A stretch of DNA of 10,425 nucleotides from an uncultured Desulfobulbaceae bacterium (lineage in GTDB: Bacteria; Desulfobacterota; Desulfobulbia; Desulfobulbales; Desulfobulbaceae): positions 1 through 10,425 of the forward strand of contig CALZIH010000105.1 of NCBI GenBank assembly GCA_945787305.1, read 5' to 3'. Below are positions 5,630-10,425 of the stretch, in pieces. The first letter of the stretch is position 1. Every line of letters starts with the position of its first letter. The position numbers and the translations under genes were made by a program. The notes under the pieces were generated by a model, which was not told where the DNA came from, ran no database searches, and saw only the letters and a list, made by a program, of their open reading frames with translations.

Positions 5630-6304
5630 ATGAAAATCCAAACTCTACTTATCTGTGGTTTTTTGATGATTTACAGCCAAAATGGCCATGCCGGCCAAGG
5701 AGATATTAACCTGGCCGTCAAAGGAGGTACCCTCGGTATCGGTGCAGAAGTGGGGATCGGCCTCAGTGACGACCTTGTTCTACGCGGTGGGGTCAACTAC
5801 TTGAAATTTGACTTTGATTCCACTATTGATCAGATTGACTACAACATGGAACCGGAATTCAAAAATGGTTCCCTGCTTTTAGACTTTCACCCTTTTAGCG
5901 GTGCCTTCCGCCTGACCGGAGGTCTCTATCTCAATGGTAATGAAATCAACGTAGACGGGACCTATAGAAAAGACCTGATTCCCGCCGCTTACCAGCAATA
6001 CAGCAATTTAACCGACCTTGCACGGGTGAAGGGCACTGTCGACTTCAACAGTGTCGCACCGTTTATCGGTCTTGGCTGGAAAAGCAACCACGGGCAAAAA
6101 GGATGGGGGATCGCTTTTGATGCAGGCATACTCTTTCAGGGAGAGCCTCAAGTTTCCGAACTTACGGTTGAAACAGCTTTTGGCCACGCATCGCACCCGG
6201 AAGCCATTCGCTTCCTTGAAGAACAAAGGCAGGCCATTGAAGATGACCTGGACCAATTTAAATACTATCCGGTGGCCTCATTAACCCTTAGCTATACTTT
6301 TTAA
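5630..6304 (+). CDS. outer-membrane beta-barrel protein of unknown function
   Basis: This 224-residue protein has a signal peptide (MKIQTLLICGFLMIYSQNGHAG, cleavage probably after GHA or nearby). It then shows alternating amphipathic strands such as LVLRGGVNYLKFDFD, GSLLLDFHPF, FRLTGGLYLNG, APFIGLGWKS and WGIAFDAGILF, and a last strand SLTLSYTF ending in Phe, the usual recognition signal of the outer-membrane assembly machinery. An acidic helical insert, about residues 188-209, precedes the last strand. The ATG at 5630 is preferred over the one at 5615 because GGAG (5617-5620) sits 9 bases before it and the signal peptide then begins normally. The size suggests an 8-stranded barrel of the OmpW/OmpA-like porin class, but I do not recognise the subfamily. 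It is flanked by long gaps, so it is probably transcribed alone. Confidence 0.75.
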   Translation: MKIQTLLICGFLMIYSQNGHAGQGDINLAVKGGTLGIGAEVGIGLSDDLVLRGGVNYLKFDFDSTIDQIDYNMEPEFKNGSLLLDFHPFSGAFRLTGGLYLNGNEINVDGTYRKDLIPAAYQQYSNLTDLARVKGTVDFNSVAPFIGLGWKSNHGQKGWGIAFDAGILFQGEPQVSELTVETAFGHASHPEAIRFLEEQRQAIEDDLDQFKYYPVASLTLSYTF

Positions 6305-6560
6305 TTGTCCCACAAGATCGTTAAATAGCCCTCCGGGATGCAAGCAGAGAGGGTATAAGGGTTATGTGACTAGATACAGGCACTCCTTTAATACCTTCTT
6401 TTCAGCACCACAGTGTTCACGAGGAGATTCAACCGCTGCTGGGTGTTCCCTACCCTGTTCCCGCTAGGCCGAAGGCCCATTTTATCCTCATTTTTTCTCT
6501 TTACTTTCTCCCACAACACAATATAATTAATAACAGTTATTATTTATTTCAGGAAGAAAC
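6305..6560. other. intergenic stretch before ccdA
   Basis: No gene is visible. The repeat TGTTCCC occurs twice (about 6443-6449 and 6456-6462), and GGCC-GAA-GGCC (about 6468-6478) is a short perfect hairpin followed by a T-rich but interrupted run, possibly a weak terminator of the beta-barrel gene. AGGAAG just before base 6561 is the Shine-Dalgarno of the next gene. Confidence 0.4.
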
Positions 6561-7259
6561 ATGGAAAACTTTCTCAGCCAGATGGAGACTTACCTGCAAG
6601 GTTCACTGCTGCTTGCGTTTTTAGCGGCATATGCAGGCGGACTCCTTGCAAGCCTGACCCCCTGCGTCTATCCGATGATCCCAATTACAGCGGGAGTCAT
6701 AGGTAATTCAAACATCGGCGGTTCAAAACTACACGGCTTCTTTCTTTCTCTGGCTTACGTTACAGGGATGGCTGTTACCTATGCAGGTATGGGGCTTTTT
6801 GCGGCAGCCACCGGTAGTTTTTTCGGGACCATCAACACCAATCCCTGGACTTTTTTCATTGTCGGTAACATCATACTGCTGTTGGGTCTGGCAATGCTTG
6901 ATGTGTTCAACCTGCCAACCTTTGCCCCACAACTGGATACCAAAATAAAAGGAGCACCGGGCGTCTTTATTGTCGGCATGGCCTCAGGCCTGATTGCCGG
7001 TCCATGTACCGCACCGATACTCGGTGCCCTCCTGGCCTATGTCGGCTCCACAGGCAACCTCTTGCTCGGCGCCTCCCTGCTCTTTGTTTTTTCTTTTGGC
7101 ATGGGAGCTCTTTTACTTGTCGTCGGTACGTTTTCCGGGATCTTAACGAGTATCCCTCGTTCCGGTAACTGGATGATCATTATAAAAAAAACCATGGGTT
7201 TCATTATGATCGTTCTCGCCGAATATTTTCTCATCCAAGCCGGCAGGATGTTTCTGTAA
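6561..7259 (+). CDS. ccdA: CcdA/DsbD-type cytochrome c biogenesis membrane protein
   Basis: This 232-residue inner-membrane protein of the DsbD transmembrane/CcdA family passes reducing equivalents from cytoplasmic thioredoxin to periplasmic thiol proteins. The two redox cysteines are in the family's inverted-repeat motifs: TPCVYPMIPIT (C35) and GPCTAPILGA (C149). About six hydrophobic segments can be seen, near residues 14-34, 60-82, 96-114, 134-158, 164-192 and 207-227. It lacks the periplasmic alpha and gamma domains of full DsbD, as CcdA does. The Shine-Dalgarno AGGAAG lies 6 bases before the ATG. A TlpA-like thioredoxin gene follows on the same strand after 94 bases, a common pairing in which the thioredoxin takes electrons from CcdA. 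Confidence 0.9.
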   Translation: MENFLSQMETYLQGSLLLAFLAAYAGGLLASLTPCVYPMIPITAGVIGNSNIGGSKLHGFFLSLAYVTGMAVTYAGMGLFAAATGSFFGTINTNPWTFFIVGNIILLLGLAMLDVFNLPTFAPQLDTKIKGAPGVFIVGMASGLIAGPCTAPILGALLAYVGSTGNLLLGASLLFVFSFGMGALLLVVGTFSGILTSIPRSGNWMIIIKKTMGFIMIVLAEYFLIQAGRMFL

Positions 7260-7353
7260 CCCACACGCAGATCTATTGACTGAAGGCTACCTTGAAATTA
7301 AAAAGCCCTGGCTGAAAGTCCAAACAAAAACAACCTTTTTAAGAGAATCTATC

Positions 7354-7842
7354 ATGCTCAAACTCTTTGCCTCTTTTGTCCTTTTCTTTTTCCTGTTCCT
7401 GCCGATGTCAGCCGGGGCCGTTAACATCGGTGACATGTTGCTGCCTTTTGCTGGCACCGATATGCAGGGTAAGCCCGTTGACCTGACAACGGTTATCGGT
7501 AAGCAACCGGTGATGCTGGTCTTCTGGGCCTCATGGTGTCCGAACTGCAAGGTTGAAGTTCCAAAAATCAATAAACTGTATGAAAAATACAGCCCACAGG
7601 GAATGACTTTCTTGGGAATAAATGTCGGCTTTAACGATACGGTTGGTAGGGCTGCCGCCTTTGTGGATCTCACAAAAACCGCCTATCCTGTTTTCTTTGA
7701 TAACAAGAGTGTTGTGACCAAGAAGTATAAAATCCAAGGGGTACCAACCATTCTTATGGCCGATAAAAGTGGACGGGTTGTCTTTAGAAATTTCATCGCT
7801 CCCGAAATCAGTGATCAGGATTTCAAAGAGCTCAGCCGGTAA
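7354..7842 (+). CDS. TlpA-like periplasmic thioredoxin
   Basis: This 162-residue protein has a signal peptide (about residues 1-22, a hydrophobic core rich in Phe and Leu, ending MSAGA) and a TlpA/ResA/AhpC-TSA-like thioredoxin fold. The active site is WCPNC (C62, C65), the cis-proline is in GVPTI (P131), and the central insert of the TlpA-like class lies between them. It probably reduces disulfides in the periplasm, for example in apocytochromes c or their chaperones, using electrons from the CcdA protein encoded upstream. I chose the ATG at 7354, preceded by a weak AAGAGA, because the signal peptide begins there; the in-frame TTG at 7276 adds 26 non-signal residues. No lipobox cysteine is present, so it is either soluble or anchored by an uncleaved signal. 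Confidence 0.88.
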   Translation: MLKLFASFVLFFFLFLPMSAGAVNIGDMLLPFAGTDMQGKPVDLTTVIGKQPVMLVFWASWCPNCKVEVPKINKLYEKYSPQGMTFLGINVGFNDTVGRAAAFVDLTKTAYPVFFDNKSVVTKKYKIQGVPTILMADKSGRVVFRNFIAPEISDQDFKELSR

Positions 7843-7865
7843 CGGGAAGGGCTGACCCCTTCCCG
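7843..7865. terminator. strong hairpin between convergent genes
   Basis: CGGGAAGGG and CCCTTCCCG form a perfect 9-bp GC-rich stem with a 5-base loop. It starts at the tlpA-like stop codon and lies 22 bases from the end of the convergent TolC-family gene. No T-run follows on either strand, so it may act as a bidirectional 3'-end stabiliser or an imperfect terminator. Confidence 0.5.
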
Positions 7866-7887
7866 GGGCCATTGGTTCCGAGTTGCT

Positions 7888-9174
7888 CTATTGGGCCTCT
7901 GTAGCAAATGATTGCAAATTCCGACCCGTTGCCGACAGCAGTTGATGCCGCGCCTGATGATACCCCACCAGCGCTTGCGCCAGGCGGCTGAAGGTGGTGT
8001 TCAGATCGCGTTGCGCCTCATTGAGCCGGACCAGGGAAGCCTCACCTGCCTCATATTCGTTTTTTGCCAGCTCCCGATTTTCCTTTACCAGCTCCACACT
8101 TTCACGCTGCAGGCGTACCTGCTCTTCGGCCGCAGCTAGTAGGGCCAGGTCCTGACGCACTTCTGCTGCCACATTATTGCGCAATGAGGCCAGATTATAG
8201 GCGACTTCTCGTTCTTTCTGCTGTGCCTCAAACAAACGGGCTTTATCCGCTCCTCCTGAAAAAAGATTCCAGGCAACATTTATCCCGACCATATTACCAA
8301 GATCATCACCAGTTATAGCCACATCGCCCTGGCGGGCACCATTCACAGCCCCAACCAATTGAACCTTTGGATAAAAGGGGGCTTCGGCCTGACCACTTCC
8401 GGCTTCAGATTCCTTTTTGAGCATTTCCAGCTGCTGGATATCCGGTCGCACGGCCAGCGCCTCATTGATGAGAGTTTGTGGGTCTTCTTTCATCTCGCTG
8501 ACTGTAAAATCCTTATCCAGCTCGGCAAGGCGAAGCTCTTGGGGAAAAGAGGCATCCGGCACACCCAACAGGGCGGCCAGGCCGTAGCCCGCCTGGGCGT
8601 CACGGAGCTGGCTTAAGTAAAATGTTTCATCGGCTCGGGCAATATCGACATTAGTCTGGGCCAGCTGCGCATTCAAAAAAGCCTCGGCCACAGCGTTGAC
8701 GAGCAAACGCTGGCTGTCTTTGCGTGCCGCTGCAACCGTCAATTCATTATACTCCGCCTGCTGCTGGCTAAAAGAACGAAAAAACCCATCAAAGAGGGTC
8801 CAGGTGGCCTGCAGACCGGCACTGGATTGGTCTGTTGTCCGGTCAATTGAACGGCCATACAGGTTGGCCAGAGCCTGATTCTGTTCATAAACGGAGTCCG
8901 ATTGCCGGGTTCTGCTACCGCTCCAGCTCAAATCCAGACTCGGCCACCAGGCCGCGAGGGCCTGATTGACCCGCGCCCGAGCTTGCTCAACCCGGCTCAT
9001 GGCCGCAGCCATATCCGGGTTCCCTGTAAGTGCTACCCTTTGCGCGGTTTCCAAATCGAGCACCTCGATTGTAGAGAGATCGGCCTGGGCCTGGGCTAGT
9101 TCCTCCTGTTCAGCGGCTATCACACAAGTAGCCATCAAATAAACCAGAAAAAAAGCTGCACATATCTGCTTCAT
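7888..9174 (-). CDS. TolC-family outer-membrane efflux channel with an internal deletion
   Basis: This 428-residue protein has a signal peptide (MKQICAAFFLVYLMATCVIAA) and two outer-membrane efflux (OEP) repeats. Repeat 1 has LDLETAQRVALTGNPDMAAAMSRVEQARARV (about 39-69) and WTLFDGFFRS (125-134). Repeat 2 has INEALAVRPDIQQLE (236-250), WNLFSGGADKARLFEAQQ (302-319) and the long coiled-coil pair up to LLSATG (412-417). It would form the trimeric exit duct for the RND pump encoded just upstream. In repeat 1 the sequence jumps from QLRDAQAGY (189-197) to GLAALLG (198-204), without the roughly 35 residues (G..S......EAQ.DL...) that repeat 2 has at the same place (about 377-410). I chose the ATG at 9174 because GAGGA precedes it by 7 bases; the ATG at 9201 has no Shine-Dalgarno. 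The gap to the pump gene is 27 bases, so they share an operon. Confidence 0.85.
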   Translation of the reverse strand: MKQICAAFFLVYLMATCVIAAEQEELAQAQADLSTIEVLDLETAQRVALTGNPDMAAAMSRVEQARARVNQALAAWWPSLDLSWSGSRTRQSDSVYEQNQALANLYGRSIDRTTDQSSAGLQATWTLFDGFFRSFSQQQAEYNELTVAAARKDSQRLLVNAVAEAFLNAQLAQTNVDIARADETFYLSQLRDAQAGYGLAALLGVPDASFPQELRLAELDKDFTVSEMKEDPQTLINEALAVRPDIQQLEMLKKESEAGSGQAEAPFYPKVQLVGAVNGARQGDVAITGDDLGNMVGINVAWNLFSGGADKARLFEAQQKEREVAYNLASLRNNVAAEVRQDLALLAAAEEQVRLQRESVELVKENRELAKNEYEAGEASLVRLNEAQRDLNTTFSRLAQALVGYHQARHQLLSATGRNLQSFATEAQ

Positions 9175-9201
9175 ACTACTGTCCTCAAAAATTCCGTCCA
9201 T

Positions 9202-10425
9202 TTATGATAAGGAGACTGGTTGATCAACAACGGGTCCTTCTTCCAATTGATACCCATGTAAACGTCTCCTGGATGCCGGCTCCACTTCTGCCCTGGATGG
9301 CCAGACACCGGTACGGATCTTGACCAGAGCCCGCCGCAGGTCATTGACAATGGCGAGCAGGCTGGGGATCAGGACCAGGGTCAGCACCGTGGCAAAAGTG
9401 ACGCCGGCTGCAAGAGACAGGGCCATGGGAATAAGAAATTTAGCCTGCATATCTGTTTCCATAATCAAGGGGGACAGGCCACCGACAGTACTGAACGAGG
9501 TCAGGAGAATGGCACGAAAACGTCGGCGTCCGCCCAATTTGATCGCCTCAAAAAAATCCATTCCTTCGGCTAGATTTTCATTAATCCGCTCAATAAGAAC
9601 AATGGCATCGTTAACTACAACCCCAGTCAAGGCGACCATCCCGAACATTGACATCATCGACAGGCTATACCCTAAAACAAGGTGACCGAAAACCGCACCG
9701 ATAATCCCGAACGGAATAGTAAACAAAATTACCACCGGCTGGATATAGGAACGAAATATGGTGGCAATGATAACAAAAATCCCAACAACAGCCAGAGGAA
9801 AGGTGACCTTGAGCGAACCAAACGATTCACGCATGTTTTTCTTTTCTCCCTGCAGGGAGATATACAGGCCGGGGTATTGCTTTTTCAACTCCGGAAAAAA
9901 TTCGGTTCCCAGATCGGCAAAGACCTCCTGGGAGTTGGCCTGCTTGGGATTGACTTCCGCCGTAACCGCTATCCGGCGCTGTCCGTCGGTGCGAGTAATG
10001 GTTGAATAGCCGGGGGCGAACTCAATGTCCGCCACAGATAATAATGACACTTCGGTTCCATCCGCTGTTCGAATCCGCATATTATGGAAGTCGGATAATC
10101 GACGACGCTCTTCAGCAGTGTAACGGACCTTGACTCGAATATCGTCTTCACCCCGTTGCAGGCGAAATGCTTCCTGACCAAAAAATCCGGCATTGACCTG
10201 GCGAGCCAGATCGTCAACACTCAGACCCAAGGTCCGGGCCTCCGGCTTTAGCGAGAGACGCAGTTCGTTTTTCCCCGGTATGTAATCAGAACGGATCTGA
10301 AACACCCCGTCATAGGTCGCTAGTTTTTCCTGTAACTGCTCAGAAGCCCCGATAAGAGGTGCCATAGTATTGCCCTGCATCCAAACCTCTATCTCCGCCC
10401 CACCCGGCCCGGCTGAAAGTCCTTC
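9202..10425 (-). CDS. RND efflux pump permease, HAE1 type (C-terminal 407 residues, runs off the right edge)
   Basis: The frame is open to the window end, so this is the C-terminal part of a protein normally about 1,000-1,050 residues long. Visible are the docking/porter domain (GEDDIRVKVRY, FADLGTEFFPELKKQYPGLYISLQGEKK) and then the last transmembrane helices: VTFPLAVVGIFVIIATIF, IQPVVILFTIPFGIIGAVFG, MFGMVALTGVVVNDAIVLIER, and FLIPMALSLAAGVTFATVLTLVLIPSLLAI. It would use the proton gradient to export hydrophobic compounds through a membrane-fusion protein and the TolC-family channel encoded downstream. Where AcrB has Lys940 (KNAILIVEF), this protein has NDAIVLIER, as in a common subgroup of RND pumps. 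The key Asp pair of the proton relay lies outside the window. The fusion-protein gene would be expected to the right. Confidence 0.92.
   Translation of the reverse strand, partial: EGLSAGPGGAEIEVWMQGNTMAPLIGASEQLQEKLATYDGVFQIRSDYIPGKNELRLSLKPEARTLGLSVDDLARQVNAGFFGQEAFRLQRGEDDIRVKVRYTAEERRRLSDFHNMRIRTADGTEVSLLSVADIEFAPGYSTITRTDGQRRIAVTAEVNPKQANSQEVFADLGTEFFPELKKQYPGLYISLQGEKKNMRESFGSLKVTFPLAVVGIFVIIATIFRSYIQPVVILFTIPFGIIGAVFGHLVLGYSLSMMSMFGMVALTGVVVNDAIVLIERINENLAEGMDFFEAIKLGGRRRFRAILLTSFSTVGGLSPLIMETDMQAKFLIPMALSLAAGVTFATVLTLVLIPSLLAIVNDLRRALVKIRTGVWPSRAEVEPASRRRLHGYQLEEGPVVDQPVSLS

Noticed and set aside
9320..10009. Plus-strand frames of 83-121 residues opposite the RND pump gene
   Set aside because: They are shadows of the conserved membrane protein on the minus strand, with no Shine-Dalgarno or recognisable motif.

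Overview
The window looks like the chromosome of a Gram-negative bacterium. It carries an outer-membrane beta-barrel with a signal peptide and terminal Phe, a TolC/RND tripartite efflux system, and a periplasmic thioredoxin. The gene mix (short stand-alone hydantoinase/oxoprolinase-type ATPase, CcdA plus TlpA-like protein, ModF-like ATPase) and the moderate GC would fit a Desulfobacterota (Desulfobulbales-like) genome. That assignment is an inference; no marker gene here settles it.

Layout. Bases 1-139 hold no assignable gene. Bases 140-1618 (-) encode a ModF-type tandem ABC ATPase. Bases 1745-3250 are an accessory patch: the C-terminal stub of a tyrosine recombinase, an N-terminally broken dihydrofolate-reductase-family gene (-), and a ParD/ParE toxin-antitoxin pair whose toxin has ATC where the start codon should be. 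The patch ends at the 3' side of tRNA-Pro(TGG) on the minus strand (3256-3332), a common class of island integration site. A tRNA-Asn(GTT) on the plus strand (3544-3619) follows with its own promoter candidate and a strong terminator.

Bases 3699-5318 (+) encode a hydantoinase/oxoprolinase family protein with no partner subunit beside it. Bases 5630-6304 (+) encode an outer-membrane beta-barrel protein of unknown function, with a sigma-54-like promoter candidate upstream. Bases 6561-7842 (+) encode a CcdA/DsbD-type membrane thiol-disulfide carrier and a TlpA-like thioredoxin, which together would move reducing power to the periplasm. A hairpin separates these from a convergent minus-strand operon that enters from the right edge: an RND (HAE1-type) efflux pump, C-terminal part only, followed after 27 bases by a TolC-family outer-membrane channel. 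The first internal repeat of that channel appears to have lost about 35 residues.

The most interesting points are the disarmed or non-canonically started ParE, the consistent one-sided degeneration of the ModF-like ATPase, the internal deletion in the TolC-family protein, and the remains of a mobile island beside tRNA-Pro. I did not find a clear new multi-gene system.
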